The position numbers and the translations under genes were made by a program. Shown here in pieces: positions 46,122 to 55,599 of a DNA stretch of 64,000 nucleotides. The notes under the pieces were generated by a model, which did not search any database, was not told where the DNA came from, and saw only the letters and a list, made by a program, of their open reading frames with translations. The stretch comes from Mycobacterium sp. E2479 (GTDB lineage: Bacteria > Actinomycetota > Actinomycetes > Mycobacteriales > Mycobacteriaceae). The stretch spans positions 123,298 through 187,297 of the forward strand of contig NZ_LZJR01000093.1 in assembly GCF_001667925.1 (NCBI RefSeq), written 5' to 3'. How positions within the stretch are numbered: the stretch's first letter is position 1; each line of letters begins with the position of its first letter.

Positions 46122-47906
46122 GTGTCCGATCGTGATGGAGGAGCGCGCACGCCGGTCAAACTGACCGACATCGCAGTTCGGGCGCCGGCCGTGCTGGCCG
46201 ACCTGCCGGTGATCGTGCGGGGCGCGATGACCGGGCTGCTGGCCCAGCCGGGCTCCAAGAAATCGATCGGCACGGTGTTCCAGGAGCGGGCCGCCCGCTA
46301 CGGCGACCGGATCTTCCTGCGCATGGGCGATCAGAAACTGACGTACCGCGACGCCAACGCGGCCGCCAATCGGTACGCCGCCGTGCTGGCCGCGCGCGGT
46401 GTCGGGCAGGGCGATGTCGTGGCCATCATGCTGCGCAACTCGCCCAACACCGTGTTGGCCATGCTGGCGGCGGTCAAGTGCGGCGCCGTCGCCGGCATGC
46501 TCAACTACCACCAGCGCGGCGAGGTGCTCGCGCACAGCCTCGGCCTGCTGGACGCCAAGGTGCTCATCGCCGAGACCGATCTGGTCAGCGCAGTGGCCGA
46601 GTGCGGTGGCTCGGGCAGCACCGAGACGTTGACCGTCGAGGATCTCGAGCGGTTCGCGGTCAGCGCGTCGGCCACCAACCCCGCCTCGGCGGCGGCCGTG
46701 CACGCCAGGGACACCGCGTTCTACATTTTCACCTCGGGCACAACGGGATTCCCCAAGGCCAGCGTGATGACACATTTGCGATGGCTCAAGGCGCTGGCGG
46801 CGTTCGGCGGCATCGGGTTGCGGCTGAAGAGCTCCGACACCCTCTACTGTTGCCTGCCGCTGTACCACAACAACGCGCTGACGGTGGCGTTGTCGTCGGT
46901 GATCAACTCGGGGGCGACGCTGGCGCTGGGCAAGTCGTTCTCGGCGTCGAGGTTCTGGGACGAGGTGATCGCCAACGACGGCACCGCGTTCATCTACATC
47001 GGCGAGGTGTGCCGATACCTGCTCAACCAGCCGGCCAAGCCGACCGACCGTGCACACCAGGTGCGGGTGATCGCCGGAAACGGGCTGCGCCCGGAAATCT
47101 GGGACGAATTCACACAGCGATTCGGCATCGTCCGTGTCTGCGAGTTCTACGCCTCGAGCGAAGGCAACGCGGCGTTCATCAACGTCTTCAATGTGCCCCG
47201 TTCCACCGGTGTGTTCCCGATGCCGCTGGCCTACGTCGAGTACGACCCCGACACCGGCGCCCCCCTGCGCGGCGACGACGGGCGGGTCCGTCGCGTGCCG
47301 GCCGGTGAGCCCGGTTTGTTGCTCAGCCCGGTCAACCGGTTGCAGCCCTTCGACGGCTACACCGATAAGGAGTCCAGCGAGAAGAAGTTGGTGCGCAACG
47401 CCTTTCGTGAGGGTGACTGCTGGTTCAACACCGGCGATGTGATGAGCCCGCAGGGCATGGGCCACGCCGCGTTCGTCGACCGACTCGGCGACACTTTCCG
47501 GTGGAAGGGCGAGAACGTCGCCACCACGCAGGTCGAGGCGGCGCTGGCGTCCGACGACTCCGTCGAGGACTGCACCGTCTTCGGGGTCGAGGTTCCGCGC
47601 ACGGGCGGCCGCGCCGGGATGGCCGCGGTCAAATTGCGCGGGGGCGCCGAGTTCGACGGGCAGTCGCTGGCCCGTGCCGTGTATGACCAGCTGCCCGCCT
47701 ATGCGCTGCCGCTGTTCGTGCGGCTGGTGGATTCCATCGAGCAGACCACGACCTTCAAGAGCCGCAAGGTGGAGTTGCGCGAGCAGGGCTACGGTTCCGA
47801 CGTCGAGGACCCGCTGTATGTGCTGGCCGGACGCGATGAGGGCTACGTGCCCTACTACGACGAGTACCCGGGCGAGATAGGCGAAGGCAAGCGGCCCAAG
47901 GGGTGA
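46122..47906 (+). CDS. fadD6: long-chain acyl-CoA synthetase/fatty acid transporter type
   Basis: This 594-aa enzyme belongs to the very-long-chain acyl-CoA synthetase (FATP/FadD6) branch of the ANL family, activating fatty acids for degradation or lipid synthesis. Motifs: FYIFTSGTTGFPKASVMTH for AMP binding, CEFYASSEGNAAFIN, WFNTGDVMSPQGMGH and the hinge/linker FVDRLGDTFRWKGENVATTQ. GTG 46122 lies nine bases after GAGGGGA; the frame stays open inside the LOG gene but is not conserved there. It corresponds to Rv1206. Confidence 0.95.
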   Translation: MSDRDGGARTPVKLTDIAVRAPAVLADLPVIVRGAMTGLLAQPGSKKSIGTVFQERAARYGDRIFLRMGDQKLTYRDANAAANRYAAVLAARGVGQGDVVAIMLRNSPNTVLAMLAAVKCGAVAGMLNYHQRGEVLAHSLGLLDAKVLIAETDLVSAVAECGGSGSTETLTVEDLERFAVSASATNPASAAAVHARDTAFYIFTSGTTGFPKASVMTHLRWLKALAAFGGIGLRLKSSDTLYCCLPLYHNNALTVALSSVINSGATLALGKSFSASRFWDEVIANDGTAFIYIGEVCRYLLNQPAKPTDRAHQVRVIAGNGLRPEIWDEFTQRFGIVRVCEFYASSEGNAAFINVFNVPRSTGVFPMPLAYVEYDPDTGAPLRGDDGRVRRVPAGEPGLLLSPVNRLQPFDGYTDKESSEKKLVRNAFREGDCWFNTGDVMSPQGMGHAAFVDRLGDTFRWKGENVATTQVEAALASDDSVEDCTVFGVEVPRTGGRAGMAAVKLRGGAEFDGQSLARAVYDQLPAYALPLFVRLVDSIEQTTTFKSRKVELREQGYGSDVEDPLYVLAGRDEGYVPYYDEYPGEIGEGKRPKG

Positions 47907-47998
47907 GTGCGCGCTGAGCTCATGGCGACCGCACGCCGCGACATCGCGCACTCGATCCCCGGGCCGCGCGGGCGGCGGCGACCGGGCACCATATACGT

Positions 47999-48901
47999 GT
48001 GCACTCGACATCGCCGGCGTCGGCCGGCCGTTCCACGCTGTGTGGCCGCCCGGTCGCAGGCGATCGTGCGCTGATCATGGCCATCATCAACCGCACCCCG
48101 GACTCGTTCTACGACAAGGGCGCGACCTTCAGCGACGACGCTGCCAGGGCGGCCGTGCACCAGGCCGTCGCCGACGGTGCCGATGTCATCGACGTCGGCG
48201 GTGTCAAGGCGGGCCCCGGTCAAGAGGTCGATGCCGACACCGAAATCGCCCGGCTGGTGCCCTTCATCGAATGGCTGCGCGACGCCTATCCGGATCAGCT
48301 GATCAGCGCCGATACCTGGCGTTCCGAGGTCGCCAAGGTGGCCTGCGCGGCCGGCGCGGATTTGATCAACGACACCTGGGGCGGCATCGACCCGGCGCTG
48401 CCGGAGGTGGCCGCCGAGTTCGGGGCCGGCCTGGTGTGTTCGCACACCGGCAACGCGCTGCCGCGCACGCGTCCCTTCCGCGTGAATTACGGAATCACCG
48501 TCCGCGGCGTGGTCGGCGACGTCATCGCCCAGGTCACCGCGGCTGCCGAGCGGGCGGTGGCGTGCGGAGTGGCCCGCGACCGGGTGCTGATCGACCCCAC
48601 CCACGACTTCGGCAAGAACACCTTCCACGGGCTGCTGCTGTTGCGCCACGTGAGCGATCTTGTCGATACCGGGTGGCCGGTCCTCATGGCTTTGAGTAAC
48701 AAGGACTTCGTCGGGGAGACTCTGGGTGTGGAATTGACCGAGCGGCTCGAGGGAACGTTGGCGGCCACCGCGCTGGCGGCCGCCGCCGGCGCGCGGATGT
48801 TTCGCGTACACCAGGTCGCGGCCACCCGCCGGGTGCTGGAAATGGTGGCCTCCATTCAGGGAACGCGCCCCCCGACGCGCTCGGTCAGGGGACTGGCATG
48901 A
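47999..48901 (+). CDS. folP2: dihydropteroate synthase homologue FolP2
   Basis: This 300-aa TIM-barrel protein has the pterin-binding-domain motifs IINRTPDSFYDKG, ADVIDVGGVKAGPG, DLINDTWGG and VLIDPTHDFGKNTFHG. In mycobacteria folP1 encodes the sulfonamide-sensitive dihydropteroate synthase, whereas FolP2 has been reported not to complement that function; its real reaction is unclear. Position between fadD6 and gpgS is as in Rv1207. It starts with GTG 47999. The stop overlaps the gpgS ATG by four bases, hinting at a function linked to GpgS or simply shared expression. Confidence 0.93.
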   Translation: MHSTSPASAGRSTLCGRPVAGDRALIMAIINRTPDSFYDKGATFSDDAARAAVHQAVADGADVIDVGGVKAGPGQEVDADTEIARLVPFIEWLRDAYPDQLISADTWRSEVAKVACAAGADLINDTWGGIDPALPEVAAEFGAGLVCSHTGNALPRTRPFRVNYGITVRGVVGDVIAQVTAAAERAVACGVARDRVLIDPTHDFGKNTFHGLLLLRHVSDLVDTGWPVLMALSNKDFVGETLGVELTERLEGTLAATALAAAAGARMFRVHQVAATRRVLEMVASIQGTRPPTRSVRGLA

Positions 48902-49914
48902 CGACATCTGACCTGGTCACCGGCGATCTCGCCAACAACGGCATGCGCACCGCCCGGCCCGGTGACATCTGGCTGGCCAACCGCAGCTGGAGCCGGCCGA
49001 GCTGGACCATCGGCGAGCTGGAGGCCGCGAAGGCCGGGCGAACCATCTCGGTGGTGCTGCCCGCCCTCGACGAGGAAGAAACCATCGAGGCGGTGATCGA
49101 GAGCATCTCACCGCTGGTCGATGGACTGGTCGACGAGCTGATCGTGCTGGACTCCGGTTCGACCGACGAGACCGAGATCCGCGCCGTCGCTGCGGGCGCC
49201 CGCGTCGTCAGCCGCGAACAGGCGCTGCCCGAGGTGCCCATACGACCCGGCAAGGGCGAAGCATTGTGGCGGTCGCTGGCCGCCACCCGGGGCGACATCG
49301 TGGTGTTCGTCGACTCCGACCTGATCGATCCGCATCCGATGTTCGTGCCGTGGCTGGTCGCTCCGCTGCTCACCGATGACCGCATTCACCTGGTCAAAAG
49401 CTTCTATCGGAGGCCTTTACGGGGCAGCGAGCTCGCCGACGTCGGCGACGTGGCCGCCGACACGAGTGCCACCGGCGGTGGGCGGGTGACCGAGTTGGTG
49501 GCCCGGCCGCTGCTTGCGGCTCTGCGGCCGGAACTGGGCTGTATGGTGCAGCCGCTCGGCGGCGAATACGCGGCGACCCGAGAGCTGCTGACGTCGGTTC
49601 CGTTCGCCCCGGGCTACGGCGTGGAGATCGGGCTGCTGGTGGACACCTTCGACCGGCTGGGGTTGGACGCGATCGCCCAAGCCAACCTGGGTGTCCGCGC
49701 GCACCGCAACCGGCCGCTGGCCGAGCTGGGCGTGATGAGCCGGCAGGTCATCGCGACGCTGCTGTCGCGCTGTGGGATCCCCGACTCCGGCGTCGGGCTG
49801 ACGCAGTTCGTGGCCGACGGTCCCGGGGGCTCCGACTTCCAGGGCTACACCCAGCGCACCTCGGCGGTGTCGCTGGCGGACCGGCCGCCGATGCAGGCCA
49901 TCAGGCCCCGGTAG
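48898..49914 (+). CDS. gpgS: glucosyl-3-phosphoglycerate synthase
   Basis: This 338-aa GT-A glycosyltransferase (GT81) transfers glucose from UDP-glucose to 3-phosphoglycerate, the first step towards methylglucose lipopolysaccharides that bind fatty acyl-CoA. VVLPALDEEETIEAVIESI binds the nucleotide, FVDSDL is the metal-binding DSD motif, and RPGKGEALWRSL and HRNRPLAELG are conserved. ATG 48898 overlaps the folP2 stop. It corresponds to Rv1208. The N-terminal segment before ISVVLPALDEEE is somewhat longer than in M. tuberculosis. Confidence 0.95.
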   Translation: MTTSDLVTGDLANNGMRTARPGDIWLANRSWSRPSWTIGELEAAKAGRTISVVLPALDEEETIEAVIESISPLVDGLVDELIVLDSGSTDETEIRAVAAGARVVSREQALPEVPIRPGKGEALWRSLAATRGDIVVFVDSDLIDPHPMFVPWLVAPLLTDDRIHLVKSFYRRPLRGSELADVGDVAADTSATGGGRVTELVARPLLAALRPELGCMVQPLGGEYAATRELLTSVPFAPGYGVEIGLLVDTFDRLGLDAIAQANLGVRAHRNRPLAELGVMSRQVIATLLSRCGIPDSGVGLTQFVADGPGGSDFQGYTQRTSAVSLADRPPMQAIRPR

Positions 49915-49973
49915 GCCCGGCCGAGGTCACGCTGACCGCCGCGGTGTCGGTGGCATAGGGCAATATCGATCAC

Positions 49974-50330
49974 GTGGCGTTGGTGTTGCTGTACCTGGTG
50001 GTCCTGGTGCTGGTGGCGATCGTCCTGTTCGGCGCGGCCAGCCTGTTGTTCGGTCGCGGCGAGCAACTGCCGCCCCTGCCGCGCGGGACGACGGCCACCA
50101 TGCTTCCCGCGTTCGGGGTGACCGGGTCCGACGTCGACGCCGTCAAATTCACCCAAACCTTCCGCGGTTACAAGACCAGTGAGGTGGACTGGGTGTTGGA
50201 TCGGCTCGCGCGTGAGCTCGAGGCGCTGCGCGGTCAGCTTGCCGCTGTGCCCGCGTCGCCAGCCGGGCCGGCGACCGAGGGCCAATCCGAGGAACCAGAC
50301 GACGGCGAGGATCGTCAGGACTCAGTGTGA
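49974..50330 (+). CDS. membrane-anchored DivIVA-domain protein
   Basis: The 118-aa protein has an N-terminal transmembrane helix (VLLYLVVLVLVAIVLFGAA) followed by the DivIVA-domain signature FRGYKTSEVDWVLDRLARE and a short acidic tail. It is the counterpart of Rv1209. It is probably a small cell-envelope or septum-associated factor; function unproven. Its TGA overlaps the GTG of tag (GTGA), so it is translationally coupled with a DNA-repair gene, probably without functional meaning. Confidence 0.85.
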   Translation: MALVLLYLVVLVLVAIVLFGAASLLFGRGEQLPPLPRGTTATMLPAFGVTGSDVDAVKFTQTFRGYKTSEVDWVLDRLARELEALRGQLAAVPASPAGPATEGQSEEPDDGEDRQDSV

Positions 50331-50908
50331 ACAAGGACGAACTGGTTCGCTGCAGTTGGGCGACCGGGCGACCCGGCCCCGATTTCGAGCTCTATCGCGA
50401 CTACCACGACCGCGAATGGGGCCAGCCGGTGCGCAACGGGGTTGCGTTGTTCGAGCGGATGAGTCTGGAGGCCTTTCAAAGTGGCCTGTCGTGGCTGATC
50501 ATCCTGCGCAAAAGGGAGAACTTTCGGCGCGCGTTCGCCCGCTTCGACATCACCACGGTCGCTGAATACACCGACGCCGACGTGCGGCGGCTGATGGTGG
50601 ACCAGGGAATTGTCCGCAACCGCGCCAAGATCGAGTCGACGATCGCCAACGCGCGCGCCGCCGCTGAACTGGGGGCTCCGGAAGACCTGGCCGACCTGCT
50701 GTGGTCCTTTGCGCCGTCGCCGCGGTCACGGCCGGCCGACCCATCCGAAATCCCCTCGGCCACTGACGAATCGAAGGCCATGGCCCGTGAACTCAAGCGG
50801 CGCGGGTTCCGTTTCGTCGGCCCGACCACCGCCTATGCACTGATGCAGGCGACCGGGATGGTCGACGACCACATTCGCGATTGCTGGGTGCCGGCAACGG
50901 CCCGCTGA
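50327..50908 (+). CDS. tag: DNA-3-methyladenine glycosylase I
   Basis: This 193-aa helix-hairpin-helix-like base-excision enzyme removes 3-methyladenine from alkylated DNA. Typical Tag segments are present: YRDYHDREWGQPVRNGVALF, MSLEAFQSGLSWLIILRKRE, NRAKIESTIANARA and GFRFVGPTTAYALMQATGMV. The usual zinc ligands (Cys near the N-terminus, here RCSWATG; His in DYHDREW; late His-x-x-x-Cys in DDHIRDCW) are visible. The GTG start overlaps the DivIVA-domain gene. It corresponds to Rv1210 (tagA). Confidence 0.94.
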   Translation: MNKDELVRCSWATGRPGPDFELYRDYHDREWGQPVRNGVALFERMSLEAFQSGLSWLIILRKRENFRRAFARFDITTVAEYTDADVRRLMVDQGIVRNRAKIESTIANARAAAELGAPEDLADLLWSFAPSPRSRPADPSEIPSATDESKAMARELKRRGFRFVGPTTAYALMQATGMVDDHIRDCWVPATAR

Positions 50909-51074
50909 GCGCACAGATGTGGGTCTTTGTTCAAGTGGCGACCTGGATAGGGAACAATGGAGGGGTGATTAGGCAGTTCGATGTCGGGCATGGCTTGAAG
51001 TTCGCTGGCGGGGCATGCTCGGCGCCGACCAGGTCCGCACGGGCGGGCCAGCTCGAACCCGGAGGGAGCACTCG

Positions 51075-51248
51075 ATGGCGGCGATGAAGCCCCGGACCGG
51101 AGACGGTCCTCTGGAAGCAACCAAGGAGGGGCGCGGCATCGTGATGCGAGTACCACTTGAGGGGGGCGGTCGACTTGTCGTCGAGCTGACGCCCGACGAA
51201 GCCGCCGCCCTCGGTGACGAACTCAAGGGCGTCACGAGCTCCACCTAG
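51075..51248 (+). CDS. DUF3117 small conserved actinobacterial protein
   Basis: This 57-aa protein is nearly invariant among actinobacteria: MAAMKPRTGDGPLEATKEGR opens it and LVVELTPDEAAALGDEL is near the end. ATG 51075 has GGAGGGAG upstream; a longer frame from 51015 is not conserved. It is the core of Rv1211. The function is unknown. A small antiparallel beta plus helix structure is likely. It sits between tag and the convergent glgM. Confidence 0.9.
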   Translation: MAAMKPRTGDGPLEATKEGRGIVMRVPLEGGGRLVVELTPDEAAALGDELKGVTSST

Positions 51249-51277
51249 GGCCTGCCGCCGGACGGATAGCGGCGGCG

Positions 51278-52450
51278 CTACGCACACACCTTCCGATAGA
51301 TCTCCAGGGTCTGCTCGGCGACGTGGGCCCAGGAGAACTCTTCGACGCAGCGCTGGCGTCCTGCCTTGCCGTAGCGCTGCGCTTTGTCGGGGTCGGCGAT
51401 CAACTCATTGACCGCGTCGGCCAATCCGGCCTGGTAGCCCTGCGCGTCGTCGGGGTCGTAATGCACCAGCGTGCCGGTGACCCCGTCGGCGACCACCTCC
51501 GGGATCCCGCCGACATCGGATGCCACCACCGCCGTCGCGCAAGCCATCGCCTCCAAATTTACGATGCCTAACGGTTCGTAAACCGACGGGCATACGAAAA
51601 CCGATGCCGCCGAGAGGATTTCGCGCAGATCCGCGATGGGCAGCATCTCCTGGATCCAGAAGACCCCGGTGCGGCTGCCGGCGAGAGCGGTCACGGCGTC
51701 GCGAATCTCGTCGGCGATCTCCGGGGTATCGGGAGCTCCGGCGCACAACACCACCTGCGCCTCCGGGCTGAACCGGTGGGCGGCCGCCACCAGGTGCGCC
51801 AGTCCCTTCTGCCGCGTGATCCTGCCCACGAACACCACTGTGGGCCGGACCGGATCGACGCCGAGTTCAGCCAGCATCGATCCGGTTTGCACCGGCCCGG
51901 CCGGGTACCAGACCTCGGTGTCGACACCGTTGCGGATGACGTGCACGGCGCTGGGATCCAGTGCGGGATAGACGCGCAGGACGTCCTCGCGCATCGCGGT
52001 GCTGACCGCGATGACGGCGTCCGCGGACAGCACCGCGGTCTGCTCGACCCAACTCGAGATCCGGTAACCCCCACCGAGTTGCTCGGCCTTCCATGGGCGC
52101 AGCGGCTCGAGCGAATGCGCAGTCAAGACGTGCGGGATGCCGTAGAGCAGCGCCGCCAGATGCCCGGCCATACCGGTGTACCAGGTGTGTGAATGCACCA
52201 CGCTGGCCCCTGACGCGGCATCGGCCATCATCAAGTCGGCCGACAGGGTCGACACCGCCTGGTTGGCGCCCTGCAGCCGCGGGTCGGGCTCGTGCACGTG
52301 CACTCCACGGGCACCCGGGCGGGGTGCGCCCATGCAATGCACGTCAACCGCACACAGCCGGCGCAGCTGGGCGACGAGTTCGGTGACATGGACTCCCGCT
52401 CCGCCGTAGACCTCCGGTGGGTATTCGCGCGTCATCATCGCCACCCGCAT
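51278..52450 (-). CDS. glgM: GT4 glycosyltransferase, maltose-1-phosphate synthase
   Basis: This 390-aa enzyme uses ADP-glucose and glucose-1-phosphate to form alpha-maltose-1-phosphate for the GlgE alpha-glucan pathway. N-terminal MMTREYPPEVYGGAGVHV, HSHTWYTGMAG, and the GT4 E-x7-E region SVYEPLGIVNLEAMAC are intact. ATG 52450 (MRVAMMTREYPP) matches Rv1212c; the upstream open frame to 52705 is unconserved. It is divergent from glgC, which supplies the ADP-glucose; the 169-base intergenic region probably holds both promoters. Confidence 0.95.
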   Translation of the reverse strand: MRVAMMTREYPPEVYGGAGVHVTELVAQLRRLCAVDVHCMGAPRPGARGVHVHEPDPRLQGANQAVSTLSADLMMADAASGASVVHSHTWYTGMAGHLAALLYGIPHVLTAHSLEPLRPWKAEQLGGGYRISSWVEQTAVLSADAVIAVSTAMREDVLRVYPALDPSAVHVIRNGVDTEVWYPAGPVQTGSMLAELGVDPVRPTVVFVGRITRQKGLAHLVAAAHRFSPEAQVVLCAGAPDTPEIADEIRDAVTALAGSRTGVFWIQEMLPIADLREILSAASVFVCPSVYEPLGIVNLEAMACATAVVASDVGGIPEVVADGVTGTLVHYDPDDAQGYQAGLADAVNELIADPDKAQRYGKAGRQRCVEEFSWAHVAEQTLEIYRKVCA

Positions 52451-52619
52451 ACCCGAACGGTAGTTCGGCGACGGAGCCCACCGCGAGCCGGGTGCGGCAC
52501 GCCGGGGGTGGTCTGCGCGGGCGTGCGCAGCCAAATACCTTGACGGACAGCCCCACAGAACCTCGCCAATCACCCCTTGCCCCTGGCAGCCCTTCGCCAC
52601 GGCCGATAGGTTTGGAACC

Positions 52620-53834
52620 ATGAGGGAAGCGCCACACGTGCTGGGCATCGTCCTGGCCGGCGGTGAGGGCAAGCGGCTGTACCCGCTGACGGCGGACCGC
52701 GCCAAGCCCGCAGTTCCCTTTGGTGGCGCCTACCGACTGATCGACTTCGTCCTGTCCAACCTCGTCAATGCTCGGTATCTGCGCATCTGTGTTCTCACTC
52801 AGTACAAGTCGCATTCACTCGACCGTCACATCTCGCAGAGCTGGCGGTTGTCCGGCCTGGCCGGCGAGTACATCACCCCGGTGCCCGCGCAACAGCGACT
52901 GGGCCCCCGCTGGTACACCGGCTCGGCCGATGCGATCTACCAATCGCTCAATCTGATCTACGACGAAGACCCCGACTACATCGTTGTTTTCGGTGCCGAC
53001 CACGTGTACCGGATGGACCCCGAGCAAATGGTCCGGTTCCACATCGACAGCGGCGCCGGCGCGACGGTGGCCGGCATCCGGGTACCGCGCAGCGAAGCCA
53101 CCGCGTTCGGCTGCATCGACTCCGACGAGTCGGGCCGGATCCGCGAGTTCGTCGAGAAGCCACTGGATCCCCCGGGGACCCCGGACGACCCCGAGCAGAC
53201 TTTCGTGTCGATGGGCAATTACATCTTCACCACCAAGGTGCTCATCGACGCGATCCGCGCGGACGCCGACGACGACCATTCCGATCACGACATGGGCGGT
53301 GACATCATCCCGCGCCTGGTCGACGACGGGATGGCCGCGGTGTACGACTTCAGCGACAACGAGGTGCCCGGCGCCACGGATCGTGACCGGGCCTACTGGC
53401 GGGACGTGGGAACGCTGGACGCGTTCTACGACGCGCACATGGACCTGGTGTCAGTGCATCCGGTGTTCAACCTGTACAACAAACGCTGGCCGATCCGCGG
53501 CGAGTCGGAGAACCTGGCACCGGCCAAATTCGTCAACGGTGGTTCCGCGCAGGAGTCGGTCGTGGGTGCGGGCAGCATCATCTCGGCGGCCTCGGTGCGC
53601 AATTCGGTGCTGTCGTCGAACGTGGTGGTCGACGACGGCGCGATCGTGGAGGGCAGCGTGATCATGCCCGGCGCCCGGGTCGGCCGCGGTGCGGTGGTTC
53701 GCCACGCGATCCTGGACAAGAACGTCGTTGTCGGGCCCGGCGAGATGGTGGGCGTGGATCTGGAAAGGGACCGGGAGCGCTTCGCGATCAGCGCAGGCGG
53801 TGTGGTTGCCGTGGGTAAGGGCGTCTGGATCTAG
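52620..53834 (+). CDS. glgC: glucose-1-phosphate adenylyltransferase
   Basis: This 404-aa enzyme makes ADP-glucose, the donor for GlgM and glycogen/alpha-glucan synthesis. N-terminal [20 protein letters not shown] is the nucleotidyltransferase signature, followed by [11 protein letters not shown] and [10 protein letters not shown], with a C-terminal left-handed beta-helix (hexapeptide repeats [18 protein letters not shown]). It starts with ATG 52620 and corresponds to Rv1213. Regulation is typically allosteric. It pairs divergently with glgM. Confidence 0.96.
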   Translation: MREAPHVLGIVLAGGEGKRLYPLTADRAKPAVPFGGAYRLIDFVLSNLVNARYLRICVLTQYKSHSLDRHISQSWRLSGLAGEYITPVPAQQRLGPRWYTGSADAIYQSLNLIYDEDPDYIVVFGADHVYRMDPEQMVRFHIDSGAGATVAGIRVPRSEATAFGCIDSDESGRIREFVEKPLDPPGTPDDPEQTFVSMGNYIFTTKVLIDAIRADADDDHSDHDMGGDIIPRLVDDGMAAVYDFSDNEVPGATDRDRAYWRDVGTLDAFYDAHMDLVSVHPVFNLYNKRWPIRGESENLAPAKFVNGGSAQESVVGAGSIISAASVRNSVLSSNVVVDDGAIVEGSVIMPGARVGRGAVVRHAILDKNVVVGPGEMVGVDLERDRERFAISAGGVVAVGKGVWI

Positions 53835-53871
53835 CGCAACGGTCGACGACGCGGCCGCTGAGACGTTGCGC
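53834..53871 (+). terminator. inverted repeat between convergent glgC and hydrolase gene
   Basis: GCGCAACG (53834-53841) pairs perfectly with CGTTGCGC (53864-53871); the 22-base loop contains a further GCGGCCGC palindrome. The position immediately after the glgC stop and before the convergent stop at 53879 fits a bidirectional terminator. No U-tract follows, which is common in mycobacteria. Assignment by eye only. Confidence 0.4.
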
Positions 53872-53878
53872 CATCGGT

Positions 53879-55570
53879 CTACTCCGGAATCTCGGGGATC
53901 AGCAGGTGGGCTTCGCGCTCCGGACCCCAAAGCAAGGTGACGCGACCACGAGACGAGCCTTCGTACCACGCCGGAAACTGGCCCGTAAGTGGGTTTCTCG
54001 GAGACAACCATCGCCCGGCGACCACCAGCCGCAACTGTTCGCCGGCGCGGAACAGCGTCGCCGACGGGCCCAGCTCCACCTGCAGCGCGGCCGACTCGCC
54101 GGGCGAAAGTGGCCGTGGATCGGTGCCCTTGATGACGGGTTCGGCCGGCCGGGACAGCTCGGGGTCCAGGGCGCGCAGCGAAATTCGCTGCCAACCGGTG
54201 GTCACCCGGTCGCGGCCGTAACCATAGGACCCCTCGAAGCCGACGAACCGCCCATCACGCCACTTCTCCACACCGACGAACAAGTTCGCGTCGTCGCAGC
54301 CGCTCAGCTTGACCCACAGCCGGGCCACCATCGGCCCGGTCAGCTCGATGTCTTCGGGAACGGTCCAGGTGAAAGAGGCTGCATCGCAACGTGTTTTGAA
54401 TGAGATGTGCCCGGGGGCCGCGGGCCGCTCGGGCGTCAGGGTGCCGTCTTCGCCTAGATACAGTGGGCGCCAATGCGTGCGGGCCAGCGGCCAGTCCGCC
54501 TCTTCGCGCACCGCGGCGACGGTGACGCGGTCCTCGCGTACTTCCAGGCGCACGCTGCGCGACGCCGTTGCGCCGTCCAACACCTCGCGAAAGAACTTCA
54601 GCTGCTCCGCAAGCGCGGCTTCGGAATAGAAGGTGCTCCACTTGCCATCGCGATGGGTGTAAAGCCGGGCGTGGGCAGAGCCGCCATGCACGAATGCCCG
54701 CATCGAACCGCGGCTGTGCAGGTTGTTGTCCGAGAAGCTGCCGCAGACCAGCATGGGTACCTTGATCGCCGACAGGTCGGGTGCCAGGGAGCGCCAGAAC
54801 TCGTCGCGCTGCGGGTGGTCTTCCTGCATTTGGGCGATGTCGTAGCTCTGCCGCGTGTCGCGAGTGAGGTGGCGCGACCACAATCGGCTGAAGCCGATCT
54901 CGTGAACGCCGCCCGGAAACATCAGGTCGCGGTACGCATCGGTAAAGCCTTCCCACGGACAGATCGCCCGCAGCGCCGGCGGCTGCAGGGCGGCCACGGC
55001 GTACTGGCTGATGGCCAGGTAGGACACCCCGAGCATCACGACGTTGCCGTCGCTCCACGGCTGTTCGGCGATCCACTGAACCAGGTCGTAGGTGTCCTCG
55101 GCTTCTTGGCGGGACAGCAGATTGCCGGTGCCGTCGGAATGGCCGCAGCCGCGAGAGTCGGCGTTGACCACGACGAAGCCGTGCGCGGTCCACCATGCCG
55201 GATCCGGTGCCTCCCAACCGGTCAGGGCGGAGAAGGTCACGCGGTGTGGCTGACGGATCATGCGGTACTGCGCCGAGAATGTCGACTTGTTGCCGCGCCG
55301 GGTCGGCAAGTTGTCCTTGCCGTACGGGTGAATGCTCAAGATGACCGGACGGGGTGCGCCCATCGCGTCCTCGGGGCGAAAAACGTTGAGCCGCAGGACC
55401 GTTCCATCGCGCGTGGCAAAGGCCACGTCACGCTCGAACTGCAGGTCGGCGGGGGGATCGGTGACGGTGACCGGGGGTTTGACGACGCCGCGAATCCTGT
55501 TCAGCGCGTAGCGCAGCGCGCCGGGGCGACGCCACGGGCGATCCTGGGCCGGTGGCCGGTTGTGCCGCAC
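53879..55570 (-). CDS. CocE/NonD-family (X-Pro dipeptidyl-peptidase-like) hydrolase
   Basis: This 563-aa S15/CocE-type alpha/beta hydrolase has the oxyanion/early region VILSIHPYGKDN, FVVVNADSRGCGHSDGTG, the nucleophile Ser in LGVSYLAISQYA, a helical cap and the C-terminal jelly-roll domain (WTVPEDIELTGPMVARLWVK). Substrates could be acyl esters or amides. It corresponds to Rv1215c. It is last in the minus-strand run that begins with the TetR gene at 59504; 29 bases separate it from the ICMT-like gene. Confidence 0.9.
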   Translation of the reverse strand: MRHNRPPAQDRPWRRPGALRYALNRIRGVVKPPVTVTDPPADLQFERDVAFATRDGTVLRLNVFRPEDAMGAPRPVILSIHPYGKDNLPTRRGNKSTFSAQYRMIRQPHRVTFSALTGWEAPDPAWWTAHGFVVVNADSRGCGHSDGTGNLLSRQEAEDTYDLVQWIAEQPWSDGNVVMLGVSYLAISQYAVAALQPPALRAICPWEGFTDAYRDLMFPGGVHEIGFSRLWSRHLTRDTRQSYDIAQMQEDHPQRDEFWRSLAPDLSAIKVPMLVCGSFSDNNLHSRGSMRAFVHGGSAHARLYTHRDGKWSTFYSEAALAEQLKFFREVLDGATASRSVRLEVREDRVTVAAVREEADWPLARTHWRPLYLGEDGTLTPERPAAPGHISFKTRCDAASFTWTVPEDIELTGPMVARLWVKLSGCDDANLFVGVEKWRDGRFVGFEGSYGYGRDRVTTGWQRISLRALDPELSRPAEPVIKGTDPRPLSPGESAALQVELGPSATLFRAGEQLRLVVAGRWLSPRNPLTGQFPAWYEGSSRGRVTLLWGPEREAHLLIPEIPE

Positions 55571-55599
55571 GCCAATACCTTAAGCGGCTGATCCGGTGG